From Ceratothoa steindachneri (Eukaryota; Arthropoda; Malacostraca; Isopoda; Cymothoidae), in assembly GCA_963969495.1 (NCBI GenBank), contig OZ018331.1, positions 148,806,321-148,870,320 on the forward strand: a stretch of 64,000 nucleotides of DNA. The letters run 5' to 3'. The notes below the pieces were generated by a model. The model searched no databases. It saw nothing but the letters and a program-made list of their open reading frames with translations, and was not told the DNA's origin. The translations under genes and the position numbers were made by a program. Shown here one piece after another: positions 22,190 to 31,930 of this stretch; the first letter of the stretch is position 1; each line of letters starts with the position of its first letter.

Positions 22190-22783
22190 AATTTAACCAT
22201 GGCTGCTTTTTTTAGATTTTCAATTTTAATCTTAGTAGCGAAGCGCAAGCTCCCCCTCATAGGGGAAAGTGGCGAAGCCATGGCTGGTCTCCTAATAATT
22301 TACTCTTGGTCTATTTATTTTAAAAATGGATGATTATTTTCTAGGCCTAATGACCAAAAAAAGTTTTAGACGGAAAAAACAATACTCAGGATTTTTTCCC
22401 CCATTTGACTTTGCTCTAATAATTTAAATTTGCTTTATTCGTTTTTAGGGCCGAGTAGCAATTTCCTCCTGATAAAGATTAAAATTAAAAATCTATTTTC
22501 GAAATAACTTCGAAAAAAATTTGGAAAATACGAAAAAAATAGAAGCCATGCCTAAATTTTAATAAATTTTCTGAACTTCGCCATTTGTAATTCCTTTGTC
22601 TTAAAAAAATCCAAAACATTCGATACTCATATTTATTTCTGAACTTCACCATTTTTTTTTTGTCAAACTTTAAAGAAACTCTTAGTATGAACCTGGATAA
22701 AAACTTAAAATTTACCTAAATCACAACCGAACTAAGAGAAAAAAAATATCTAATATTATTCAACCTCTCCAAAATATCCCGTT
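22190..22783. repeat. AT-rich dispersed repeat, rearranged copy (left of solo LTR)
   Basis: Contains the ACCATGGCTGCTTTTTTTAG ... AGTAGCGAAGCGCAAGC ... GTGGCGAAGCCATGGCTGGT block on the + strand (22196-22291). Then, after about 250 bases, it has the complement-oriented GAAGCCATGCCTAAATTTTAAT ... TTTCTGAACTTCGCC block (22543-22590) running to AAAATATCCCGTT. It is thus two pieces facing away from each other. The sequence resumes after the LTR with CTCAAA, matching CCCGTTCTTAAA in the 7.6 kb copy. Confidence 0.7.
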
Positions 22784-23710
22784 TGTCAGAGAGAGAGAGT
22801 CAGTCACACGGACGAAAGGACCTTCAACCGGCGTCTTTCAGTAAACTTCCGGAGAGATAACGGAGCGAGACGAGTCAATCTGGAGCCCGGAACCCAAATC
22901 AGCGAGAGGGCGCTAAGCCCTTGCCCGCCGCGCCTCCGCCTTTGAGACTGAATGGGACCCGTTTCCGACGGCAAACAAAATCGCTTCCGGCGGAGTCGTA
23001 TATATTTCCCAGCACGGGAAACAGCAAAGCAGCATTCGAGCAGGAGTCAGGCAGTACTCACGTAGTATCGAAGCTGTAATCGAGAGGATTCGTGGGAATC
23101 AACCAAGGACACGACGCGCCACTTCTCAAGCGATTCCCAGGCACCCCAAGGGCTCGCAGGCAAGAAACCAGTTGTTCAGAGCTACGGCAGTCAAGAACGT
23201 AAGGACTCATTATGGAATAACGCGCTTTACTTCGTGCCCTGCAAGGATATTCCCTCGAACAACCACTCGAGCCCCCCCCCCCCTCCCTCTTGGAAAATAG
23301 TAAGCCTATTTATTACATTTTTCTCTATCACCGTCGAAGAGGCGTGATCCGACTACGAAGCTTCACCTCATCATCTCCTCCCGTTTTCTTTCGGGTAAAT
23401 ATTGTGCTACTCACAGCCCATGCTGAAGCATTCATTGTAAATTAATTTTCTTTTGCTGAACGATTATTTTTTTCCCATAGTGTATCATGTATTGTTAAAT
23501 TCTTTTATTTGTTTGTATAATAGTAAAGATTATTTTGTTTCCCTTGTTTAAATCCCAGAACCACACAAAAAGCTATTGAACTATTTGACTAAGTCGGCCA
23601 ACGGTAGAAAACGCACTTAAAAGGGCCATTTTCACGCGTCTGCTTGGCACCTCTTCCCCAGCGCTTAGGGATGGCAAGCAAGGTCATTGAAGCCTACTTG
23701 ACCTACGACA
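22784..23710. mobile_element. Solo LTR, 927 bp, flanked by 5-bp target duplication CCGTT
   Basis: Begins TGTCAGAGAG and ends CTACGACA, so the tips are TGTC...GACA. CCGTT stands immediately before (22779-22783) and immediately after (23711-23715). The flanks joined across one CCGTT rebuild the AT-rich repeat phrase seen intact at about 7632-7645. Inside there is a TATATATT box at 22999-23006 and a T-rich region with AGTAAAGATTATTTTG near 23520 that looks like an R/U5 processing region. G+C-rich U3-like sequence differs sharply from the surroundings. No primer-binding site or internal domain follows, so LTR-LTR recombination has removed the body. A 5-bp TSD suits Ty3/Gypsy or Bel-Pao; the sequence alone does not separate them. 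Confidence 0.92.
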
Positions 23711-23715
23711 CCGTT

Positions 23716-25152
23716 CTCAAAAGATAGTGTTATGGATAAGCTAGAAAAAGGCCGCATTTTGGAAATTTGGCACCCCTGTTTTAAAACAAAACCCTGTTAA
23801 AATGTTTTGGCAGTAGTGTTTGAAATGCCCAAATAATGTAAAAATCTTACTTTATTTTATTGGAAAATTAATGCCCTACTAGTATATTTATAATTAATAT
23901 ATGTCAAAACATCTCTTATCAAATAATATATTAAAGTGTCACTCTCAACGAAATTGAGCCGTAAAGTGAGATGACTAATAGTGGTAACTAAACTCAGCAA
24001 GTTTTCTTGCATTTTTTTACCAAAACTGAACTTCAGTTGATTTTCCCAACCTTTCTGTGACCTTTTGGGGGTTCTGATTTAGAACTTCCCAAAGGTTTTG
24101 CCTCCGATTATTGTCCGAGGACTGAAGAAGCCACTTGAGGACTTCGAAATGCTGGCCGGAAAGGATCGCTATCGCTGCTCATGAAGTGTGTGGTCTGTAT
24201 CATTTTATAAGGTCAATATTGAACCTCCAAAGAGATCATCCAAACGCCGCCAAATTGTTTTTTTTGAGGGATCTCTAAGTATTAGTCGTTTTTCAAAGTG
24301 ACAAAGAATTGGTAGCTACCTCTAGCAACAGTTGTAAACATGCAACCTCATACACTGACCTTTCCCTTGCTTACATTAGTCCACATGAGAGATATTTGAT
24401 GACAGTTGACCACATTCAGGATTTTTGATAATATTCTCCTTCGTTTGAGTATATATTGCCTCATGAGCATTATTGCCTAAAACAAACATAGGCAATCTTC
24501 TTGTGGGCCGTACATTAGACCAAATATTGCCAATACTATAAGGTTATAGAAGCAATAATTAATATACAATATTAAGTCTGGGGAGATTTTAAAGGTAGCG
24601 ACGCTTATATTATGATTATTATTAGATAATTTCATCTAAAAAAAGAAGAAGAAGGAATTCCATAGACCTGCGGACCGCATAAACGCAAAACCTTTCAAAT
24701 AGTATCGTAAACTTCTGTCAAGATAATGTCTCGCACCTGTAGAAATTTTCGCCTTGGAAAAATGAGAATGCTTTTAGTAGGCCACCTTGGCTTAAGCTCG
24801 GCGCAACTCGTCATGTTTCATTACCAACCATGCCAATGTAACATTTGAAATGTGAAGTGAATGTGTTAGCTTTACATTACAACCGCCATTACGCAATATG
24901 TGTCCGGAATCTTGAATAAAAAACTTGTATTTTTTTTCCAGACTATTCGTTGGTTATTAGAATTTATTTCTCTTTACCGTGGTTGGAAAATGAGCTGTAA
25001 AGTTTTGTCACAAAACAAATTTACGTGAATTAGAATTATTTCCATTAATGATATCAACTAATATCTCTGGTGAGGTGAGGGAGTAATGAAACTTGATATT
25101 TTTAAAACGATATTGGAAGGTTTTGTTGATAATTAATTTTTCATCCCCAAAG
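23716..25152. other. AT-rich intronic sequence
   Basis: No supported gene. A stretch at about 24060-24190 (TTTTGCCTCCGATTATTGTC ... GAAGAAGCCACTTGAG) has the look of a retroelement tail, but I could not assign it. Confidence 0.35.
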
Positions 25153-25532
25153 TTTGTGGCTTATTTCATCTGTTATTCGTCTCTTGCGTTCCTATTTCAC
25201 CTGCTATTCATCTACTGCGATCGTGGCCTATTTCATCTATTATTCATCTACTGCGATCGTGGCCTATTTCATCTATTATTCATCTACTGCGATCGTGGCC
25301 TATTTCATATATTATTCATCTACTGCGACGTGGCCTATTTCATCTGTTATTCATCTACTGCGATCGTGGCCTATTTCATATATTATTTATCTACTGCGAT
25401 CGTGGCCTATTTCATCTGTTATTCATCTACTGCAATCGTGGCCTATTTCATCTGTTATTCATCTACTGCAATCGTGGCCTATTTCATCTGTTATTCATCT
25501 ACTGAGATCGTGGCCTATTTCATCTGTTATAA
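25153..25532 (+). repeat. 36-bp minisatellite, about 10 copies
   Basis: Unit GCGATCGTGGCCTATTTCAT + CTGTTATTCATCTACT, with copies differing at a few positions (CTGTT/CTATT/ATATT; GCGATC/GCAATC/GAGATC). One copy at about 25325 has lost AT from GCGATCG. Because 36 is divisible by three, long ORFs run through it, encoding a 12-residue hydrophobic repeat; the period is the cause, not evidence of a gene. Confidence 0.95.
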
Positions 25533-26466
25533 GAAAAGTTTTAAGAATTTTGAAAAATATAAATTACATCTGATCTTATAAGGGGCAGGATCAAGAGAGT
25601 TGCGCACCCACCCTGCGTCTAGCGCTCTAAGCAGACTCCTCATTTAGCTACTCAGTCTGCATCACATTTTTACTTCCCCTGACTTCACCACTACTAACAT
25701 TTTGGAATCTTTTCTCTTATTATGGCGCAATTTCGTCTCCTCAGCCAGATGGCTGAATTGCCTTTCGCATGCGCGGGGGGGGGGCGCTTTTCGAGGTACC
25801 AGATGTATCAGTTTTCTCTGCCCCCCCCCCCCCATTTTCAACCTCTGCTTCCATCTAACCTTAACACCCCCACTGGTGCTGCCGTATCGCCATTGTGACC
25901 AGCTTAACGCCCCTTAACTTTGCCTCGAGGGGACTGGACGCTTATGGGGAGGATGCGCTGGGCCTATCCCCCCCCCTTGGGGTTAAGTAGCTCCTACATA
26001 CGTAATCACGGATATAGCCATTCACAACACCGTTATCATTTCCCTTCCCGTCTTCACGTCGCAATATATTCACTCTCTCCTCTGTTCCGGAACCCTCATG
26101 ATGAGTTACTCGGATCCCCCAAGAGTGCCTCCTCGGGACCACGAAGGGTACAAAGATCGTTGGCTGATGTTAAATGACACTCATACCCCCCCCCCCCTCT
26201 TTCCCTAACGAGGCCCAGCTTCTGGTGCCTTCGAGTTCACCAATCATTGTCATTCTGATCTTTATGCGGTTTTCATTATCCTGTTTAAGGATCTCGTCTT
26301 CGAGACCAGTGGTCTCCACCACAAGCGAAAGCTGTATGGAGTAAGACCTATGTATGTCCAGTCTTTTTAAATCTACAAATTCGTCATTTAATATTACTAA
26401 AATGATTTATTTTATATACAAAATTCAATGCATTTTTTACTGATGTTTTTTCTTTCATTTCTTCAG
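25533..26466. other. End of CENP-V intron 1
   Basis: No gene seen. C- and G-runs occur at 25774, 25826, 25970 and 26187. The last part ends in a long pyrimidine tract (TGTTTTTTCTTTCATTTCTTCAG, 26442-26466), a strong acceptor for exon 2. Confidence 0.6.
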
Positions 26467-26651
26467 TTGCTCCATCTGTGTGAAGAAACACAACCGTCAC
26501 TTCATCGTGCCGCAGTCAAGATTTAGACTGTTAAAAGGCCATCAAAGTCTCTCAACTTACTCTTTTAACACTCATAAAGCGAAACATATCTTCTGTACCG
26601 TGTGCGGAGTGCAATCATTCTTCATACCGAGATCGAATAGTGATGGATATG
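26467..26651 (+). CDS. CENP-V/GFA-family protein, second coding exon
   Basis: After a strong acceptor at 26466, T + the preceding AA completes Asn and the frame reads CSICVKKHNRHFIVP, a block diagnostic of the CENP-V branch of the GFA fold. The C-x2-C pair completes zinc ligation with exon 1. Next are RFRLLKGHQSLSTYSFNT, HKAKHIFCTVCGVQSFF and PRSNSDGYG; the FCxxCGVQSF segment supplies the second zinc cluster and the substrate-side residues. The exon ends GATATG|GTAAGA, phase 1. The CENP-V family continues with an xAPHCLD-type segment in a further exon, which I did not find before 64000, so the gene is incomplete here. Exons 1 and 2 give 94 codons with no stop. A 52-bp minisatellite starts only about 35 bases beyond the donor. 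Confidence 0.92.
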
Positions 26652-26685
26652 GTAAGAAACCCAAAGAGCCGTACTTTAATCTGTG

Positions 26686-27778
26686 CGCGAGTAACGTAGC
26701 ATGGCTGAAACTCGTCCAAGCAAAATTTAGGATTCTCTGGGAGTAACGTAGCCGGGCTGAAACTCGTCCAAGCTAAATTTAGGCTTCTCTGGGAGTAACG
26801 TAGCCGGGCTGAAACTCGTCCAAGCTAAATTTAGGCTTCTCTGGGAGCAACGTAGCCGGGCTGAAACTCGTCCAAGCTAAATTTAGGCTTCTCTGGGAGC
26901 AACGTAGCCGGGCTGAAACTCGTCCAAGCTAAATTTAGGCTTCTATGGGAGTAACGTAGCCGGGCTGAAACTCGTCCAAGCAAAATTTAGGATTCTATGG
27001 GAGTAACGTAGCCGGGTTGAAACTCATCCAAGCTAAATTTAGGCTTCTATGGAAGTAACGTAGCCGGGCTGAAACTCGTCCAAGCTAAATTTAGGCTTCT
27101 CTGGGAGCAACGTAGCCGGGCTGAAACTCGTCCAAGCTAAATTTAGGCTTCTATGGGAGTAACGTAGTCGGGCTGAAACTCGTCCAAGCTAAATTTGGGC
27201 TTCTATGAGAGTAACGTAGCCGGGCTGAAACTCGTCCAAGCTAAATTTAGGCTTCTCTGGGAGTAACGTAGCCGGGCTGAAACTCGTCCAAGCTAAATTT
27301 GGGCTTCTCTGGAGGTAACGTAGCCGGGCTGAAACTCGTCCAAGCTAAATTTAGGCTTCTCTGGGAGTAACGTAGCCGGGCTGAAACTCGTCCAAGCTAA
27401 ATTTGGGCTTCTATGAGAGTAACGTAGCCGGGCTGAAACTCGTCCAAGCTAAATTTAGGCTTCTCTGGGAGTAACGTAGCCGGGCTGAAACTCGTCCAAG
27501 CTAAATTTGGGCTTCTATGAGAGTAACGTAGCCGGGCTGAAACTCGTCCAAGCTAAATTTAGGCTTCTCTGGGAGTAACGTAGCCGGGCTGAAACTCGTC
27601 CAAGCTAAATTTGGGCTTCTATGAGAGTAACGTAGCCGGGCTGAAACTCGTCCAAGCTAAATTTAGGCTTCTCTGGGAGTAACGTAGCCGGGCTGAAACT
27701 CGTCCAAGCTAAATTTAGGCTTCTCTGGGAGTAACGTAGCCGGGCTGAAACTCATCCAAGCTAAATTTAGGCTTCCCT
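26686..27778 (+). repeat. 52-bp minisatellite, 21 tandem copies, with a two-unit higher-order pattern
   Basis: Unit GGGAGTAACGTAGCCGGGCT followed by GAAACTCGTCCAAGCTAAAT and TTAGGCTTCTCT. I counted 21 head-to-tail copies with few substitutions and no intervening spacer. The first copy (26688) is the most divergent (GCATGGC instead of GCCGGGC) and the last ends in a decayed edge at about 27778. From about the 10th to the 19th copy, units with TTGGGCTTCTATGAGA mostly alternate with units with TTAGGCTTCTCTGGGA, giving a 104-bp super-repeat. It lies in CENP-V intron 2 right after the donor. Confidence 0.97.
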
Positions 27779-28029
27779 CTGAAAATGTTTCTAAAAGCGT
27801 TTAATCGTGAAATAATATAAAAAAATTATCGTCTAACTTTGCGCGTGACTACCACGATGTAGATACACGCCTGCAGGAAAAGGGAAGATGTGATTCCAAG
27901 TGCTTTCTTTCTTTTTTTACCAGAAATGATATTATGTTGAAAGAAACAATATACAAGGTGAGGCAAAAGTAGCGCATCATGTGAGTAATTTATTAAAAGT
28001 ATAATTACACCGGAGAATTTTATTTAGTA

Positions 28030-29476
28030 GTTATTTAATTCTAGTTCGAAATGTGCTCATTCTTTTTCAAAACACATTTTAATTCTGTGCCTGCAAGATT
28101 CGTCATCACGTCAGAGAGTTTTCTTCGGCATTTTATTGCATTCATATTTAATTTTTCCTTTAAGTTTCTCACTATTTCTTGGTCCTGTGTCATAAACAAC
28201 TGATTTCAAATGACTCCGCAGATAATAATCAAAAGATGCTAGGTCATGTGACCTCGGTGGCCACTCAACGGGACCTCTTCGTCCTATCCATTTCCTAGTG
28301 AATCATTTATTTAGAAAGTCAAGCATAAACAAAGTAAAATGCAGTGGTGCTCCATCATGTTGAAAGAACATAGTTCTTTTTGCTAATGGAACATTACATA
28401 AGTAATCCAGTAAGAAAGTCGATAGCATGTGAAGGTATGTTACACCAGTGATATTATCGTCAAAGAAGTACAGACGGATTAACTGATATTCCCATATTGC
28501 AGCCCATACCATAATCCTAGGATCATTTTGTACGTGCGTTTCTGCCTCCATCTAGGGTTATTGTCAGACCAATATCGACAGTTGTGTCAATTGACTTTCA
28601 CAATTAGTTAAACATGGCCTCATCACTGAAGAAAATGGAAAGATCACTCTATCGCAGAAACCACTCACAAAATTATTTTCGACAATCGAGGTCGTTCCCT
28701 TGCAACTCCTGCACAAGATGAACTTTGTAAGGATGGAAGTAATGTCTGTAGAGAATACGCAAAACCATAGGTGGGCGCGATAACCGATAAATCGATAATC
28801 GATAAATCCAAAATTATAATACAATATTGATTATTGACTATATATAGCGTTATTTTCTAATACAATAGTAAGAATATTTCAATATGGTTTCTTAGTTTCT
28901 TACCTGGTGAGGCTCTCCTTCATCTCCTCATAGGTTTTGAGGATCCTCCTCACAGCTCGGACCTACTTATTTCTGCCTCCAAGGCACACGCGGCTTACCC
29001 GGCTCGCCCCTGTGCTAAACGGGAACCAAAAACTGAACTGAAATTATCGATTATCGCTAGTTTGGAACCAAAAGTATCGGCGATACCGATTAATCGATAA
29101 CGCGGAAAAAATATCGGATAACCCGATATCGTTATCGCGATAACGCCCACCTATGCGCAAAACAGAACCTTGGCTAACAATTGTATCTTGGCTTAACTTC
29201 CACGTCGATTTTGGGGGCTTTCTGTAAGAGTTGCTAAGACAACCGCTGTTGATGTCGAATTGGTTGCACTTTTCGGTCTGCCACATCGCGGTAGATCAGC
29301 GACACTACCAATTTCTTTAACCGATTAATTTGATGTCCAACAGTTGACTTATCAATGGGAGGTCGGTGTGAATTCTGCCTATTGAATTCCTCTACATCGG
29401 ATGTGTGTGTAGCACCTGCTTTCCAATTCATGAACACCAAGGCAACTCGTTTATCTTTTGTTAGTTTTTCAGGCAT
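28030..29476 (-). pseudogene. DD41D mariner transposase, split by a MITE and by stops
   Basis: Starts MPEKLTKDKRVALVFMNWKAG at 29476, an N-terminal helix-turn-helix typical of this transposase group, ending NRLKKLV. A frameshift leads to the RKPPKSTWKLSQDT ... SVLRI stretch (second helix-turn-helix). Here the MITE intervenes; on its other side the protein continues LYRHYFHPYKVHLVQE without loss. FFSDEAMFN carries the first catalytic Asp, FFQHDGAPLH the second and DLASFDYYL the third. I count 41 residues between the second and third Asp, including one in-frame stop after FLNK, which is the DD41D spacing of the rosa-like group. Further stops follow near the C-terminus. Not functional as read. 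Confidence 0.85.
28766..29155. mobile_element. hAT-type MITE, 390 bp, with exact 8-bp target duplication
   Basis: Ends are CATAGGTGGGCG and its exact complement CGCCCACCTATG. The duplication CGCAAAAC stands at 28758-28765 and 29156-29163. Subterminal sequence is full of GATAA/TTATC and CGAT words that also pair imperfectly between the two ends. No ORF of transposase type is present. An 8-bp duplication with this end type fits hAT. It inserted into the second helix-turn-helix region of the mariner transposase; removing it with one duplication restores the reading frame. Confidence 0.93.
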
Positions 29477-29586
29477 CTTACTTCGTCAAAATTGTTTATG
29501 TAAAATATAAAAATATCAAAACAAATAAGACATTTAAAACATGATTGGTTGGCCCCTGTTGTGCGCGACTTTTGCCTCACCCTGTA

Positions 29587-30925
29587 TAGTGGAGAAAAAG
29601 GAGCAGAAGTCAAATTTGAGGCCAAAACTATTTTCATATTTTGTGACTTTATGTAATTAATCATATGTGTCAGGGCTAATAATCCATTATCCATGTTGTT
29701 TCACGAGGGATGAAATGCACAAATATTCACAATTGGGGGAAACAAAATTACGCGAATGTCTAATTACTTTAGCACCGTCTAAATTATTTAGATGATTAAA
29801 GAGAGATATGCATTACTAAAACATTCTGTTCACTAGCTACATCGGCGTACAAAAGATTGATTTTATTTTATTCGAACACTAAAACACTCTATCCAAGGTA
29901 GCTTTACCTGTTCTAGGTATGAATTCGCTAGCTATGGTAGTGCTTTCTGCCTACTTTGAATATTAAATTGCTAAGTTTGGGGTATATATTGCAAAGTTCC
30001 TTTAGGCTAATTACCCATTATCTCATTGTAAATAGCTTCATTTCTGTCGCGTTTTTTAGTGTTTGTGTTATGTTTTTTTTGTCTAGGTTTATCACGACCA
30101 CTCCCTTCCTGATCCAAACTTTCCCACATGTCTATTTCAATTCAAATCTACCCGCATGCTGTCTTAAAAGGTCTTCCATCTCCCTCAAACAAGATCACCC
30201 CATCAACCTAGCATAGGAGAAAGTATCTCGGTTTATTAAAACCATTCACCAACACAGGAAATTTATCTCTTGCTTCATCCATGCGTAATCTTTTCCGATA
30301 GGATTTCACCATACCTTACCCCACACTTAAAAACGCAGCTCCTTCCTCTCTCTCACGTTCACTCCTGCTGTCCGATGGTTTCCTAAATTGAGACGCTACT
30401 ATAGTTAAGCTTATTTCATCGGTGACTTTGTCACATCTTAAAACGCCACATAAGAAAGAAGACAAAACAGATCCTCTGTAGCGTACGAGAAGTGCAGACG
30501 AGCGGCTTAAAAGCTTCGCTTGAATGAGACTTTCCAGAGACTCAGGATGGTCGAGTCGATTCGCCGCTCGAGAACAGTGGTCCAGCGACGCGGGAGCTGT
30601 TCACAACTCGCCTACGCTACTTTCATTCTTTCTTTTTTCTTTGCCCCTTTTCCTACCCACTTTAATCTATATCTCCACTGCATTAAATGAATCCCCGACC
30701 TTAATGGTGACCCAATCTACACCAGACGAGAAAATTTTTGAACATATACCTTCAAACAATCAATCACTAAACAAAGATCTCTCAACTCTAGCGAAAAAAA
30801 TACACATCATGCACACAACCTTCCACTACACATGAATCTCTCCTTACCAGACACGAATCTCAATCGAACAATGCAGCTTGCTCATGACCCACTACTGCAA
30901 AGTCAGACAACTACCCACCAGCTGC
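29587..30925. other. Spacer, no supported gene
   Basis: AT-rich to about 30400; a short G+C-richer stretch at 30480-30620. ORFs at 29956-30216 and 30524-30835 have no recognisable motifs; the second may be the decayed 5' part of the + strand LINE that follows. Confidence 0.4.
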
Positions 30926-31110
30926 AACAATAAGAAAACACTCAAAACCTAAACAAATTGCACAAAAGCTCAACAGTAAGAAAACACTCAAAACCTAAAC
31001 AAATTACACAAAGGCTCAACAATAGAAAAACACTCAAAACCTAAACAAATTACACAAAGGCTCAACAATAGGAAAACACTCAAAAACCCTAAACAAATTA
31101 CACATAGGCT
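30926..31110 (+). repeat. 46-bp minisatellite, four copies
   Basis: Unit CAACAGTAAGAAAACACTCA + AAACCTAAACAAATTACACAAAGGCT, four copies, the last slightly decayed (CACATAGGCTC). It lies just upstream of the LINE remnant and could be part of its 5' region. Confidence 0.9.
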
Positions 31111-31344
31111 CAAATTCTCAACCCCCATTTTCCCCTCACACCATTAAACCAGCCAAAAACTCGCAAACTGAAAGCCAATACCACATTTTGAACATCAATC
31201 TAAGACACCTCAGCTCCATCACAGCTATTCTGCACATGCATACAATCTAAGACGCCTCGGCCCTCACCGCTATAGCTGCACTTGTATACACTTTCAACCA
31301 CTCCTAGTTATACGAAATGCCCCCCATCGTTTCAGAAACACCCA

Positions 31345-31930
31345 TACATCCTCCCCATCATAAAACCAAACAAACTACGGAACTCTCCACCTCCTACAGA
31401 TCTATGTCGCTCCTCTTAATTACCTCAAAAACACTATAAAAAATCCTCCTCAACAGAATTAAGCCTATAACACTCCCTCTTACACATTCAAAACGTCTTC
31501 AGAGAAAAACACCAAACTACACTACTGGCCACCCTAACAACTCTCATCTTAGAAGGGTTCAACCAAAACCGTATCCCATAATACATAGCCATAGCTGCAT
31601 TAGACTTCGGAAAAAAACCTTCGCCACCCCACACTTTATCCGCATACAAAAAATTACTGGACATCAGCTACCACACCAGTGACAAAAAAGGGACAGCAAC
31701 TTTATCTCCAATAAACATGAACAAGTACTTTACCACAGGGCCTAATCTCAAAAGAACAAAAAACCCCAACGAGGTCCCTCGAGGTGACATCCTCTCTCCT
31801 ACACTCTTTAACCTTTTCATGCAGGACAGGTTCCTCCTTACTACTCAATCAGTCCGTATAAACATCTACGTAGATGACTTATTCAAATCATAATCCGCCT
31901 CTATTTATACAGTCTCTAGAAACCTAGATG
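31345..31930 (+). pseudogene. Non-LTR reverse transcriptase fragment
   Basis: The RT palm is visible across several frames: ITSKTL*KILLNRIKP, then HQTTLLATLTTLILEGFNQ, AALDFGKKPS (the motif A position, where the usual SKAFDT is degraded), PNEVPRGDILSPTLFNLFM (motif B) and INIYVDDLFKS (YVDD in place of the usual YADD). Stops and frame changes interrupt it. The wording GxPxGxxLSPTLFNLFMxD is that of a non-LTR RT distinct from the Jockey- and L2-like copies elsewhere in the window. Endonuclease and C-terminus not found. Confidence 0.75.

Larger units (their letters stand above)
27954..29584 (-). mobile_element. Tc1/mariner element of DD41D type, carrying a nested MITE
   Basis: The left end CAAGGTGAGGCAAAAGT (27954) and the complement of the right end CAGGGTGAGGCAAAAGT (ending 29584) are inverted repeats with one mismatch in 17. 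TA flanks both. The total is 1631 bp; without the 390-bp MITE and one copy of its 8-bp duplication it is 1233 bp, normal for mariner. The decayed transposase is on the minus strand. Confidence 0.93.

Noticed and set aside
24060..24190. Possible retroelement tail
   Set aside because: The GAAGAAGCCACTTGAG wording looks familiar, but no coding sequence or boundaries could be found.
25093..25581. 162-codon and 139-codon ORFs as genes
   Set aside because: They are by-products of a 36-bp tandem repeat without stops.
26686..27778. CRISPR-like regular repeat array
   Set aside because: Units are contiguous with no unique spacers, and the sequence is eukaryotic with introns. It is a minisatellite.
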